This document shows, in pieces, positions 34,077-46,955 of a stretch of 64,000 nt of DNA. Origin of the DNA: Corella eumyota (taxonomy: Eukaryota > Chordata > Ascidiacea > Phlebobranchia > Corellidae); contig OY720098.1 in the NCBI GenBank assembly GCA_963082875.1, forward strand, positions 6,262,001-6,326,000. The letters are read 5' to 3'. Positions within the stretch are counted from its first letter, which is position 1. Each line of letters opens with the position of its first letter. The notes under the pieces were generated by a model that saw nothing but the letters and a program-made list of their open reading frames with translations, made no database searches and had not been told where the DNA came from. The position numbers and the translations under genes were made by a program.

Positions 34077-37000
34077 TTATGTTCCGCTCCAAACAGATTT
34101 AGTTTTGGTATTTTCTGAAATGGTCCTTGTTAAATTTGAATTGACATCAGCTAAACTTTCAGCTTCAATTTCAAACACCCCTAAAACAAGATTATATAGA
34201 GTAATGCAAACATTTTTTGGGTTGTCGATTAAAATACCATTTTTCCAAATAAAAACTATTTGTTTACCGCCGAAAAAAAAAAAGATGGATTTTTTTAGTT
34301 CATACAAAAGCTTCTTTTGAATTTTTCCTATTGCATTATTAAAATTTAATTTTATGGATGTACATGATCCCACTCAATTATGCATGAACCGGAATTAATA
34401 AAGTTGCAATTTCAATTAGGCTACTCAATATCATCTTAAAAGTTATTTGTTAAAATTTATTTAACAAATTGTTTGGAAAATATATTTATACAAGTCTTAA
34501 AGTTTGTATAAGTTATGGGCTTAACATATTATACATGAACATATATTATTTATATGAACATTTATTGACAGTATCAATAAATGTTCATGTAAACATGTTG
34601 CTTCTTGACAGGTTGCTTAAACGTACTAAATAATTTATAATATTTTGCAATATTGACTTACTGGTTGTTACAAGTACGATGAACAGAAGGCCGGATGATA
34701 TTAAAACAGTCGGAATCATTATCCAAAGCACATGACTCAACAGCGACTTTTGTGAGCAATCCAGGAAATTGTAAAGCCTTTGGCAGCTTAATAACAAAAC
34801 CAATTCGTTTAAAACTAGATTTATTTGATAAATAAAATATGGTTCGAAATTATTTGAATACGTTTAGCATAAATTTTTATAAATAAAAAAATATGCTTAC
34901 ACCTTAACTAAGAATATTACATATCTTTGATTTTTAATAAACAAACAAGCATTTATATATATTATACAAATAAAATTAATTTTTTAACCCAGTTCTATAT
35001 TGATAATATCAAGATATACACTTTACTAAATTTTAAATTCCCAAAATTGATTTTTGATTTTTAATAAATAAACAAGCATTTAAATAAAATAAACAAACAA
35101 AACTTATTTTTTAAACATGTATTTTAATTACTAATATCATAAAATACATTATATTAAATTTTAAATGATTAATATCAAACTTTAATTTTTAATAAACAAA
35201 CAAGAATTTAAATATAATAAACAAACAAAAATTAAATTTTTAATTCATTTTCGAGTTATTCATATTAGGATATATAACTGACCAAAATTTGAAAACTTAA
35301 TAACGATCTCTAAATTTTAATAAACAAACACCTATTAATTACTAATTAATAATATTTAAATTATCAAAATAGGAGGATTGAAACACAATATGATAATAAA
35401 CAACATACTTAAATTTTAAAAATTAATATACACAAAATCAAAAGTTATTCGATTTCAAAATTCGGATTAGTAAGAATAAAAATAAATATACGGACAATAA
35501 CAATATGTTTCGAAATCTAAGATTTCGAACCATAATTATCTGTATGAATGCCATACTTAAGAAAAAGTGTCCTGTGTACGTTTAAAATCAAACAATTTTT
35601 CTGAACATACCATTTATTGGTTATTTCAGCATTTTCATGCTGCCCTTCGACATCTTTATTGCTTGTTTTATTGCTTGAATTTCTAGCTGCGTACGATGTC
35701 TCAAAAAACTAAAAATAATCGTTTTTATTTTTTCAAACCGATTCAAAGAGGTTTTAAAATGATATTTAAAATCTGACTTTCGCTACTCTTTTTTTCCATT
35801 CTTTCCTTGTATAATTTGCACTTCCGTTATTAGGAAGTTGTAGAATAGGAAAAACAGATGGACCGAAAGCCATGTTGGTAGAACGAACACTAAAAATAAA
35901 TTAAACTTTGTATGTTTATTTTTTCGTTAATTTATTTAAAAATTTTTAATTAATTACCTTTTTTCAGCATGCTTATTGTCGTTTTTAGCTTGTCTTTTAT
36001 GTTTTTTATGGCGACTGTGTAGACGACTTGACGTTCAAGTGAAAAAAATCACATAGAATTTAGTTTTTGCATTACCTTTTTTACCACAAAATAAAAAAAA
36101 AAAACAAAGAAAGAAAAATCTTACCCAGTCTCGTTTTCTTCATTGAAACTTGTGCCTTCAACATTGAATTGATTAAGTGGGTCACGTGTCTTATGACGAC
36201 TTCGTTTTTCTTGTCTAATAAATATTGACTTACAGTTAAATTATCAGTTTTATATATAGCATTGCTAGTAATATTGGTTTACTGTGGACTAAAAAATCAT
36301 TGCACTAGAATTACCTCATAGAATCAAACAAGTGCATAGGTCGATCCTGAAACGATTTCACAAAATGTGGGTTTTGTGTGTAGTTGGGGTCCGGATTAAG
36401 GTGCAAGCTGGAACGTTTGGTCACCATTGAGGTTCCAGACTGTGCCCGGGACCTCCGGGATTCTCTCGAAAAATTTTCACGCCTAAAAAAACTTCAAATC
36501 TTGAAAAAAAATATAAACAAAACAAAGAATAATAAAATTTTAATATTTTTCGAATCACGGCCAAGCAATAGCCGCCCCTATTTACTTAATAATTTACTCT
36601 ATAATAAACAGCATAAATAAATGATAACTTTTACCTATTATCCTCGTTATAACCTTGACGTGAAGGACTGAGGTTGTCGATTTCGTCATAAAGTCGATGA
36701 ATATCGCTATCTTCTGATGACGTATCATCACTACTTACTTTATTAAAAGTGCATTAAAATAAAATAAGTTGCCATGTATTAAACTTTTTGGTTCTTAAGC
36801 TTTAAAAAATATTGATTTTTAAATGTAAAAATATTAAACTTAAAAAAAAAATTTAAATATTGAAGATTTAAAATTTTTTTTTTTTTAAAAGATTTTTAAG
36901 TTAATAATATGCAGTGGTCTTGTAGTGGTCTTGTTTTAAAATGACGTAACATATATTACTTACGTTCACGGTCGAACGCGTCAACTGTAGTGGTACTCAT

Positions 37001-39710
37001 CGTCGAAAGGTCGCTTGATGAGTCGGAATGAGTTGTTAAGTCAGAGTAGGACAGCGACGTATTGGCGCGATTGCTAAAATTAGAAAACTAGCTTAGCTTT
37101 GACTGAATTTAATATTTTACATTACGACGCATAAGAATTAAAAATATGTTTTTAAAATACTTTTTTAACCTGTCCATTTCGTCGGATTCAAGTTCAACAT
37201 CAGTATATTCCTGATAATCAAACTCCGGATCGCGTATTCGAACCATAGACCTCGACTTTCCGTTAGCAGGAGACGAAGATTTGGTGTTCTGTAATAACAT
37301 ATTAAAAAAACAAATCCAAAAAAAATTGAAAAATTTAAGAAAAAGAAAAAATAAGTATTTGAGTTTAGTGTTGAAAAAATGCATTTTTACGTCTTCTCCA
37401 GTAGGTGGGGTTGGGGGTTTTAAAACACTTTTAAGAGTCTTGCTAGTGACGTCAGGAGCCGCCATGTTGTGAATGGGTTCACCTTTTGATTTAAGTCGAT
37501 GATACTGTAATTAAAAAAATTCTCTTTAAAACCCAATAATAAGTAATCTTGTATTTTATAAAACATGTTAAGAGTTGACAAAATTAGTTATTTGTCATTA
37601 TATTTAAGAATGCTTCTTATTTGTAAAATTTAATTTAGTTTTTACTCTTGATCCAAATATAGCTCTTCTCTTTTCCTCCTTTCTTCGTTCGGCTTTTGCT
37701 TGTAGTCTTCGAATTTCGAAAGATTTATTTGTTTTAAAACCTTCTCTCTTGTCGAACTTATCTAAAGTACTTTCCAAATTCTGCATCAAGAATAAAAAAA
37801 AATTTAAAACATTTTTGATTTTTGATATTTATAATTGATTTACTTGTTCTAGTTCCGATAAGGTTCCCTTGCTAACAGCTTCGTCGTCTTCTGCGGAACA
37901 AACAAATTATTTGTTTTAATTATTTTAAAAGTAAACTTAATTCTAACTACAAAATAAGCTGTTTTAACACAAAAATCATACACTTCAAAACACGTTTACT
38001 AGAGCTTGATAAAATGAATGACAGCTTCAATTCTAAGGTTACAAACATATAAAAAAAAAGTATGACTATAACTTTACCTTCTTGGAGTTGGGATAATGTT
38101 TGGGGCTCTGGAGTTAAACTAGGGGGTAATACAATAATTCCCTTTTCGGCTAAGCCTCTCTTAATGTCAGCTACAACGTCTGGTTCAAGAACACTTTCTG
38201 GGTTTTTGTCATCAACGATAAATTCTGCAATACACTAGATTTTATAGATTTTTTTACTAAAGATTATAAAAATGTTAGTTTATGTTGCATTGGATATGCG
38301 TTTCTCAAACCAGAAGAAAACAAAAAAAAAATATTTTAGAATACGTCATCTTAAAACCAAGTTAAAAAACCCATATTAAAATAAATGTACAATTGTATTT
38401 AAAAAAGTTATTTTTTAGATTTGACTTTTAAGTGACAAAAAATATATTTACTTTCACTGTATGCAGCTAACTCTGATGGTTTTATAACAATTTCTCTTGG
38501 ACTTTTGGATGTAACAGATTCTGTTTCCTCTTGAATCGAACTCTTGTTCTCCTCGCTATCACGATCCTCTTCCTTTATAGTGTCCTCTGATGGAGATGGA
38601 GGTGATTCTGTCTTTACTTGTGGTTCTTCTGACTTCACTTGTGAGTACTCTGACTTCACTTGTGGGTCTTCTGACGTCACTGGAATTTCCGGGGACAAAG
38701 GAAATTTTGTTGTTACTATTGAGGAAAAGATTTCAAAATTACCAGAAAAAAATATCTCGTTACTGTTACAATTTATTTTACAAAAACCTGGCTGATCCTT
38801 GCTTTCTTTATCCTCGATTAAATCTTTTTCTGTGTCACGTGATTGATTCTGGTCGTTTATCTCAATTGGTGGTAGATTATTATCATCAACCTTTTTTGCA
38901 GTCTCGTGTATTGTCGGTTTAGGGGAATGTGGCGCGATTTTGGGTAAGTTCTTTGTCCTTGGACTAAGTTTAGGTGCTTTGTGAGTGCTAGTTTTCTTCC
39001 CAGTAATTTGTTGAGACGATAAAAATTGAAGTTTCGGCTTCTTGTTTGCTTTGTTTGCCTCGGTATCGGACTCTTCTTTCAAAACTGGTAAATCAACAAC
39101 CTGTCAACCAAAATTTTTTTTTACATTTAAATTTAAATTCGAAAAAAATTTCAATTTTTTTGTCATAAATTATAACAAGTCAAATACCTTTACTTGTGGT
39201 TCTGTGTCAGAGTCTTTGCCTACAATTTCAGCTGGTGTAAAGAAGGCTTTTGTTGTCAACAACTTTTTCGACTTTGTTGTCGCAGTACTCGGGTTTGCAG
39301 ACTTTTTCCAAACTACTTTAACGTCTTCTTCTTTCCCTGTTTTGTCATTGCTATCTTCGCGATATGTTAAAGTTTTTTGTGCCACTCGAACTGGATCACT
39401 CTCACCATCAGCTGGCGCTAACGAGACAGCAGTGGCGGAGTTCGCTTCACCTTTCTCTAAACTTTTTCTGAAGAAAAAAAAAACATTGATATTAAACTAA
39501 GCAAATATATACTGTCAGTATCAACAAGATACAATTACTCTAAAAATGCTCTATTTTAAAACAACCAGCCTTTAAAGCTTACTCTGTTACTGGTGCTGCT
39601 TTCGTTTCGCTGATTTCAGCATTAGCAATATTAGCGGAGTTTAACTTAAATTCGCCTATAAACAGCGACCTTCCGTAGGTTTTCTTCGGATACAATGTAC
39701 CGGGCAACAT
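34077..39710 (-). CDS. Unrecognised Ser/Lys-rich protein with one C-terminal membrane span
   Basis: Seventeen minus-strand exons join in phase to 859 residues: 39583-39710, 39188-39467, 38452-39100, 38078-38224, 37844-37890, 37646-37780, 37391-37504, 37170-37288, 36964-37073, 36635-36737, 36315-36482, 36125-36214, 35958-36026, 35787-35889, 35611-35699, 34662-34786 and 34077-34180. The start MLPGTLYPKKTYGRS leads into a long low-complexity acidic/Lys/Ser region with three heptad repeats (QVKSEYS-type). A charged helix follows (FEIRRLQAKAERRKEEKRRA), then Ser/Arg-rich stretches and CCQRLYNFLDCSQKS. One hydrophobic span (about 803-824, WIMIPTVLISSGLLFIVL) precedes a 35-residue tail. The layout suggests a cytosolic protein anchored near its C-terminus. 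The acceptor of the 36635-36737 exon is the weakest choice. I do not recognise the family. Confidence 0.75.
34926..35340. repeat. Worn tandem repeat, about 128-bp units
   Basis: TTTTTAATAAACAAACAAGC-like phrases recur at about 34926, 35053, 35181 and 35311, each followed by AAATTTTAAAT-type sequence. This gives three to four diverged units inside the intron upstream of the membrane-span exon (34787-35610) of the minus-strand gene. Confidence 0.65.
38613..38675 (-). repeat. In-frame 21-bp coding minisatellite, three units
   Basis: Three units of 21 bp (plus-strand TTCACTTGTGGGTCTTCTGAC and variants) encode heptads of the type Q-V-K-S-E-x-x in the large exon of the unrecognised gene. Copy number could vary between alleles. 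Confidence 0.8.
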
Positions 39711-40544
39711 ATTGTATATCCTAACGACTTTACAACTTGTTTATATTAAATACAATTGCTACATGAAATCCATTGTAAAGGAAAATGTTAACATGGATAA
39801 CTTTTCAATGCTTTGGTTTTATGTCGTCTAACATCGACTTAACCTATCTGTTTGCGCTTACATTATTAAAAGGGGCCTTAATACTTAAACTATAGGATAA
39901 TGTAACGATAACTACTTGATTTAACATGTTTACTACAAAACAGGTAAAACTGAACTAAATCTACCGGACAACTTTTTCACTTTCTTAAAAGTCACAAACA
40001 AAACAAATATCTACTAAGGTTGATTCAAATGCGCTTAATTAAAGTATTAGTTGTTTTATTATGTTATTGTGAGGTTGTATATTGAGTTGGAAAACGGAGT
40101 AGCTATCTGATACCTTAAGAATTGTGTTAAGGTTTACCTGCGATTGATTTAAATTCAACCGTGAAATATTGTTCAAAACGTCTGAAAAGTACAATGAAAA
40201 ATTAAACAATAAGAGGGTTTATTTATAACGAGTTTTTTTAATTAACGATAGAGAGATGCCACAAACTTTGTTTCATAAAAAAAAGGTTACTGTAAAAAGA
40301 TTATTGCACTTATCAAGAAAAATAAAGGTAATTTTTTTTGTTAATTAAAAAAATGATTAATACTAACATTTACAAAAAATTTAATTTAATTTGGCAAATC
40401 GCTTAAACGTAAGTAGATACAGTTGCAAAAACCTTTTTACTTATTAATAGAAAAGAAGTAAATGATATGACACCCGAATTAAGTAATTGTTATTATATGA
40501 ATATACGTTTAATTAAGTGAAAAATAACGGCAATATTTTTTAAT
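39711..40544. other. Intergenic, promoter side of the unrecognised gene
   Basis: About 830 bp between two minus-strand genes. AT-rich with no repeat or RNA gene recognised. Confidence 0.45.
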
Positions 40545-42794
40545 TTATGATTGCGGATCCATAACTATTTTACATGCTTTGCCTGATAACAGCGCATCAA
40601 ACGCAGATTTATAATCCGACATTGGTATATCGTGAGTAACTACTATCTCAGGCTTTACCTAAACAATATTATTTTTAGTAAAAATTACTTTTTACCCCTA
40701 CAGCTATACGCAACCTAACTTAATAACCTTAAAAATCGATTAAAACGAACCTTGCCATCGGCGATAAGTTTTTCACATTCTTTCCAGGTATGGAATATTC
40801 TTCTGCCATGTACTGTGGTAAGCGTAAGTGCTTTAAACACTATGTCCTGTAAAACATTCTCTATGTGCAAGGGTTGCTTTGGAAGACCCAGTATTGAGAC
40901 TCTACCACCCTAAAATGATTAAATATAAATTGTTGTATAGCCATAGCAATAAAGAAGTAATCATATAATAATAAACCTAATCTTGCCTTTCTTAAGTACG
41001 AAAAACAACCGTTTAACATCATAGCAGCCCCACTAGCTTCACATATCCTCCCAATCCCAACTCCTTCCGTTATTCTCATCACTTCCTGTTTCACGTGCTC
41101 ACTTCCTCCATCGCGGGAATTTATCGTGATATCGGCTCCCATTTGAGTAGCGAGTTTTAATCTCGAGTCGAGAATGTCTGCAGCAATAACTGAGGTGGCT
41201 CCTTTAAAATAATGCAACTGGAAAAAAATAATCTAAAATCTTAGGTATTTTAGACATTCTAAGATAATTAAATAATATGAACCCATGACTATATTTATTT
41301 AATATTATTCATTGTAAATTATCAAAATAAATATTTTGATTTGATAAACCTTTTTATTTTTTTTATTACCTAGTGCTTTTGAGCAAGCTACTGCTAACAA
41401 TCCCACAGGTCCACATCCAATGACCAACACTCTTTCACCTTTAACTTGAAGTTGTTCAATTGCGTTATGAGCCACACCCATTGGCTCCAACAACACTGCT
41501 TCGTTGTCTGTTATATTGTGCTCAAGCTTGTAACAGTATCTTAAACAATGAACAAAACTAATAAACCCATTTTTATATAGCAAATCAATTTGTTAAATAT
41601 AAAAAGTTGTTAACGCACCACAACATAAACCCGCAGCTTCGTGTAGTGGTAAGAACACTTGCTATACCACATGAGGACATGGGTTTATTTCCCACTGCTC
41701 TCATGCTGTGGCGCCCTTGAGTAAGACGCTATCATTGATATGAACGCCTGCTGAGCCAGCACTTAAACAGCAGCATAATTATTGGGTAATTATAATTTAT
41801 AATATCCCAAACTGCCACAGACAACTCGAGACTGGGTTGGGGTAACAGTTGTTATTCTTTGTTTAAGTTGCGCATTTGACCTTCTCACTTCGAGGATAAA
41901 GATATATACAAAAAAAATAAAAAACAAACAAAAGCCCTTACTTTTCGCAAACAATAGAATATTGTGAACATCCACCATGAACTGTTCCTTTTCCATGACC
42001 ATATTGACTCATATTGCTACATATGTCACCCCTGTCACTCTATCAAAATATTTGTTTTAAAAATCTCTTCTATAGATCTTTATCATTAAAGTGTAATCTT
42101 TACAAATTAAAAAAAATTTTACCTTACACTGATAACAATTCCCACAATAAAAATGATTTTCGATTGCAACTTTGTCAGAAATATTTAAAGACTTTGTATT
42201 TGGTCCTTTAGCCACCACAATTCCAACCGCTTCATGGCCTTTATTGATAAATAAAATACTAGACTTAAATGAACAAATTTATTAACTGTAAATCTACTTA
42301 AGTGTACAAAGTGCAACAGTAATATATATATTTTTTGTGTTTAAAATTAAAATTTTTAATTTTAAAAAACATGTTAAAACTCACCAGGTGTAAATGGTAG
42401 AGATGCAATTACTTTTGCTGTGTCATTCCATTTGTACAAATTAATATCAGACCCACAAATTGCAACCTTTTATTAGTTTAAGTTGTTTAAAAAGAGGTTT
42501 TTAATAAAAGGTAAAAAAATAAAAATAAATATTTAAATAAATTTAAATTTATAAAAGAACAAATTACCATAGCTTTATGTATATATGCATTTATATAACA
42601 TTCGTTGTCTGTTATATTGAGCTAATAATTAACAAAAAACATATGTATAATCAGATAATACAATAGTTTACCTTTACTACTTTAATTAACACTTCATCGT
42701 TAACTGGGACTGGAACTGGAATTTCGATTGAATCATACCCCTCACCTTCAGTTTCTTTTAATAAAGATCTCATTTTGTTTGGAATGGTTTCCAT
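40545..42794 (-). CDS. Zinc-dependent MDR dehydrogenase, threonine/sorbitol dehydrogenase type
   Basis: Eight minus-strand exons, 42672-42794, 42385-42466, 42123-42238, 41942-42039, 41370-41539, 40987-41201, 40751-40909 and 40545-40658, join in phase to 358 residues. The catalytic zinc site shows VAICGSD and GHE; the structural zinc lobe is CGNCYQCKSDRGDIC (C-x2-C-x2-C-x7-C). The nucleotide fold has VIGCGPVGLLAVACSKALG followed by VIAADILDSRL, whose Asp favours NAD over NADP. Late HGRRIFHTWKE resembles bacterial-type L-threonine 3-dehydrogenase; sorbitol or butanediol dehydrogenase remains possible. It would oxidise a secondary alcohol in the cytosol or mitochondrion. Intron 6 appears to start with GC (AAG then GCAAGA). 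A SINE sits in intron 4. Confidence 0.88.
41628..41925 (+). mobile_element. tRNA-derived SINE, copy 3
   Basis: Begins ACCCGCAGCTTCGTGTAGTG, with A box and B box-like GACATGGGTTTATTTCCCAC. The full body follows, with CAGCACTTAAACAGCAGCAT, CTCGAGACTGGGTTGGGG and the tail GAGGATAAAGATATATACAA. It lies in the dehydrogenase intron 4, opposite to that gene. Confidence 0.92.
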
Positions 42795-43597
42795 TTTAAC
42801 AAAATTTATTAACCAAAAATTTCTATGACGTCACGAGTTTTTAAATATAGAAATGTCTGAGATTATTTTTTTTTTTTGTATATCTTTATCCTTGATGTGG
42901 GAAAGTCGAATGCGCGACTTAAACATAGAGCAACATAAGTTACTCCGACCCAGTCTCGAGTTGCCTGTGGCAGTTTGAGATATTATAAAGACTATAATTG
43001 CCCGGTAATTATGCTGCTGATTAAGTGCTGGCTCAGCAGGAGTTCATACCGTTTATAGCGCCTTACTCAAGGGCGCTACAGCATGAAATCAGTGGGGATT
43101 AAACCCACGACCTCATGTGTAGTGTAGCAAGAGTTCTTACCACTACACCACGCTGCCGGTTTTATTTTAAAACTTTATACTGAAAAAACCCAAATGAACG
43201 TGAGATAACCAAAAAACTTAATAAATTTCAAATAAAGATATATAAAAATTATTTAATAAATCAATATTTTTCAAACAGCTTATACTTTCAACGTGTTTAA
43301 AGTAAATTTTATTGCATTGATATAAACCTCACATGTCTGCATGTTATTCTTTCTGTAAACAAACGTGTTGTCAAAAAATAAATTTTTTACTACTTTGTTT
43401 TTAAAAAAAAAAAAAAAAATGATTTTCTTAATAAAACATTGTCTATTTAATTTAAATCATTTAATAAAAATACAACCAGTATTAACTAGACTTTGCTTAA
43501 ATGACAAATTTAGTTACAACTTCAATTTGGCGGTAAATGCAAACTGTTACTATTTAATTTATAATCAAAAGTTTTTAGGGTCATCCAAATAGTTATA
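42795..43597. other. Divergent promoter region, dehydrogenase / HAUS8
   Basis: Head-to-head genes share this 800-bp spacer; nearly 300 bp of it is a SINE. Near HAUS8, TTTTTAG at about 43571-43577 precedes the start by some 20 bases and could be a splice acceptor in the 5' leader. Confidence 0.5.
42866..43160 (-). mobile_element. tRNA-derived SINE, copy 4
   Basis: Full-length copy on the minus strand: T-run (the A-tail) at the left, TATATCTTTATCCTTGATGT, body, then the tRNA-like head with TTCTTACCACTACACCACGC and the end GCTGCCGGT. It lies between two divergent genes and differs from copy 5 at only about a dozen positions. Confidence 0.95.
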
Positions 43598-46525
43598 ATG
43601 GACGATAGAAAACGAAGCTTGTACGTTCCAGTTGGCGATCAAATAGTTACCAAGCTACCTAGAGACCCACTGCAACAAGGAACATTGCAGTCGACTTCAG
43701 GCACCAATTTTTCCTCATCGGTTTCTTAAAATTTTATTATCTTATAATTTTGGCATAGTTTTAACCCTTAAATTAAAGTTATAAGTTTTGTACAGAACTT
43801 AAAGTCAAAATTGCTAAACTTCTAAAATAAAATATTTTTTCTTAACATGTATGTATAGGTCGTTCGAACAGATCCTAGTACTGAAAATATTCCAAATAAA
43901 ACTGTTCCGAACGCTACAGTTTTTGGTGAGAAAAATATTACAATTAGCAAACTCGAATAAGTATTAAATATTGGTTCAGTGCAAATATAAAAAAATAGTT
44001 TTTCTTATTTTAAAGCAAATACAGCTAAGATGACATCTCAACAACCAAAAAAACCTAAAATTCTTCCACATTCACCTGCCAACACACTCTCGGAAGTTTT
44101 TACTCATAGAGCAAACAGCTCCCAAGTTCATATTGACAGACCTCGAAAAGTTAATATATCTAGTGCAAAAAGTCATCTGCAAAGAAGGGTTATGGATTCT
44201 GATTCTGGTTCATTTATTGCTGGTGGAAGTATTGACCGCAGCTCAACTGCTAGAGCTGTTTTTGCGGACCAAAATGATAACTCTCAAATTAAAAGTACCG
44301 CCATCAAAGATAATGTTGTGCATGGTGAAATACAAACAGGTAAATATTTGTAAGCACTTCTGGAAATTTTAGTATCAATTATGTTTATGATCTTTTTTAC
44401 TCCAATGTAATTCAATACATACCTATTGTGTTATTTGTATAATTTTTTATATTATTTATTTTTTTGTATATACAGAAAAGAAAAAAAAGAAAAAGGGAAA
44501 AGTTGTCTCGTCTCGCTATAAAACTAGTGCAGCAAAAGTAACTGGTAATTCTGCAAATTCGGAATCTTCCATGGGGCTTAGTGTTTCTAAAAATACCTCT
44601 GTGAAACGGCAACCGTAAGCATATATTTTCGATATAGATTCACAAGTTGATTTTTAATTTAATAGATATGCCCTATATAAATAATTTTTATTATGTTTAA
44701 AATTAAAAAAAAAATCAAAAAATTTCCAACATATCTTTAAATATTCTAGTAAAATTGACTATTTTATATTAAATGGTCAATTTTTTTAATGATTTTTTCA
44801 TTATTTCCAAACTCTAAATTTGATGCTTTTAGATCTTTTGAAAGAAGAAAAACTCAACAGTCTTCAGTTCACCGCAAACCACAAAAAGATTTACCTAAAC
44901 CAAATATATCCAATACCAAAGTATCATCCACAGCAACAGCCTCAACTAAAAAGCTAAATAATATTGCGTCAACACCATATGCTGCTTTTAAATCTCTCTT
45001 TCAACCAGAAATGTCACACATAGAAGTTACAGAGTCACGCAAAAAACAACAAAGTAAATTTTTCATTGGTAAAAGTATAAATTTTTTTTTTTGGATATAT
45101 CTTTATCCTCGATGTGGGAAAGTCGAATGCGCGACTTAAACATAGAGTAACATAAGTTACTCCGACCCAGTCTCGAGTTGCCTGTGGCAGTTTGGGATAT
45201 TATAGAGACTATAATTGCCCGGTAATTATGCTGCTGATTAAGTGCTGGCTCAGCAGGAGTTTTTACCGTTTATAGCACCTTACTTAAGGGCGCTACAGCA
45301 TGAGATCAGTGGGGATTGAACCCACAACCTCATGTGTAATGTAGCAAGTGTTCTTACCACTACACCACGCTGCCGGTTACTTCATTATTGTTCAGAACCT
45401 AGGTAGAAATGGTATGCCTGTATTTAAGAAACATTATTTTTTCAACATAAGATTTGTATACAATATAAAAAGAAATAAATTTAATTTCAGAACCTCAACA
45501 TAGCTCTAGTCGAGACAAATCTCAAATATCCCAAGATGATTTAGAATGGTCAAGAAACCGGTTGTTACAAATCCAATATCTGCAAACAAGAATTGCAGAA
45601 TCTGCAACTACCAGACATAATGAGGTAGTTTAAACAAGAAACCTACATGTTACAGTGTATTATTTTTAAACTTATGCTATCATATAAACACAAATTTGTA
45701 TGGGTGATGTCATCTTTTTTTTTAAAAACATAGGCTCTGAAAAGTCTGGCGATTTTAGAAGAAACCAACAAAGCATTAAGGGAAGAAGTTTATGAAAATG
45801 AAAAAGAAGTAAAAATGATGCAAAACCAAAAATTGTTGGACCAAGTTATTGATACACAGAGAAGTGCTTTAGGTCCTGTAATCAACAAAATGGAAGATGT
45901 AAAAGGTAGATTTCTAAATATTTGGCAGGACAACTGAAGATCAATGTAATATATATGGAAAAAAAATTGTTTAAAACATACTTTTAAAACATTAAATATA
46001 AAAGGCCTATGTTAAAGTTGTGATTTTTAGAATAAATTCCTAAGATTTATCAGTTCATTTAAAATAAATTGCTTCTTAATAAATTTTTTTAGAAAATTAT
46101 TGTATGCTTGCCAAAAATATGGATGCCAGTCGTCATGTTTTGCCAATAGAAAGTGTAATAGTTCCTGATAATTTAGAAAACATATTAGTCGAAAGTCATG
46201 ACTTAATGAATGATATTTCTAACCTCACTTTTAACAAAGTAAGTAAATTTGAATTGTATTTATTGAAATATTGACGTAATTTTGGTAAATAAATAATCTA
46301 AACAAAACATATATTTTTATTCTAAATAATATAGAAAAACACTTCGCTTGTTTTTAGCTTATTGGTTGCCAACAACTATCCGAACAAAGTTCAAAATTAA
46401 ATGAAGAAAGTTGTGACGTCACTGAAATACTGACGTCATCAGAAAATTTGTCACGTGAGATGCAAGCTTTGGGTGTTTTGCAATTTAGCTTGGAGTCGCA
46501 ATACCAAACCGAATTAAAAAAATAA
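43598..46525 (+). CDS. HAUS8: HAUS augmin-like complex subunit 8
   Basis: Nine exons, 43598-43720, 43859-43925, 44016-44339, 44476-44614, 44833-45053, 45491-45624, 45734-45905, 46093-46238 and 46358-46525, join in phase to 497 residues. The N-terminal half is disordered, Ser/Lys-rich and basic, with KKKKKGKVVSSRYKTSAAK matching the HAUS8 (Hice1) microtubule-binding region. The C-terminal half is helical: LQIQYLQTRIAES, then LKSLAILEETNKALREE, then NMDASRHVLPIESV, which aligns with the LDTTRHELPVRSI block of vertebrate HAUS8. In vertebrates the subunit tethers augmin to existing microtubules so that gamma-tubulin can start branches in the spindle. Similarity outside these blocks is weak, as is usual for augmin subunits. 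A SINE lies in intron 5. Confidence 0.82.
45082..45378 (-). mobile_element. tRNA-derived SINE, copy 5
   Basis: Full-length minus-strand copy in HAUS8 intron 5, from a T-run and ATATATCTTTATCCTCGATG to GTAGTGGT-type head and GCTGCCGGTT. It differs from copy 4 at roughly 12 of 285 positions by eye, so both inserted recently. Confidence 0.95.
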
Positions 46526-46955
46526 GAATATTTTTTCAAGACAAACTTTTAGAAACTGTTTATTTTTATTTATAAAAAGCAATTCGATTTTCTTAAAATG
46601 TAAACGTATTGTAGCAAAAGCATGTGGAATTTGTACTGGAATAAACGACAAACATAACAGACTGCCTGTCGTGTTTTTGAATAAGTTATTTTTTTAGGAT
46701 ATTACACCAGCTTCATCCTGCGTTAAATCCTTCCTTTTACATTAGTCGTTGTGAGAACTTTGTTTTTGTCGAATTTGGATTTTTTTTTTCAGAGCTAGCA
46801 CAGACTTAATAAATTCAACTGTATATTAATAAATAAATTGAATTTTTAAATTCTCCTCTCTTAGCATGGTTTTAAAGTAATTTAAACTAGGGTTTTTATT
46901 TTATAGCTAAAAATTCGTTTCAATTTGAGTTTACGTTAAAATAAATTTAAAAAGA
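46526..46955. other. Intergenic HAUS8 - first BBOX gene
   Basis: 430 bp containing the HAUS8 3' UTR and the leader of the next gene on the same strand. Several T-runs, nothing else recognised. Confidence 0.45.

Noticed and set aside
38716-38795. Extra intron inside the large exon of the unrecognised gene (GTTTTTG ... AATAG)
   Set aside because: The exon is open throughout and phases close without it; removal is possible but not needed.
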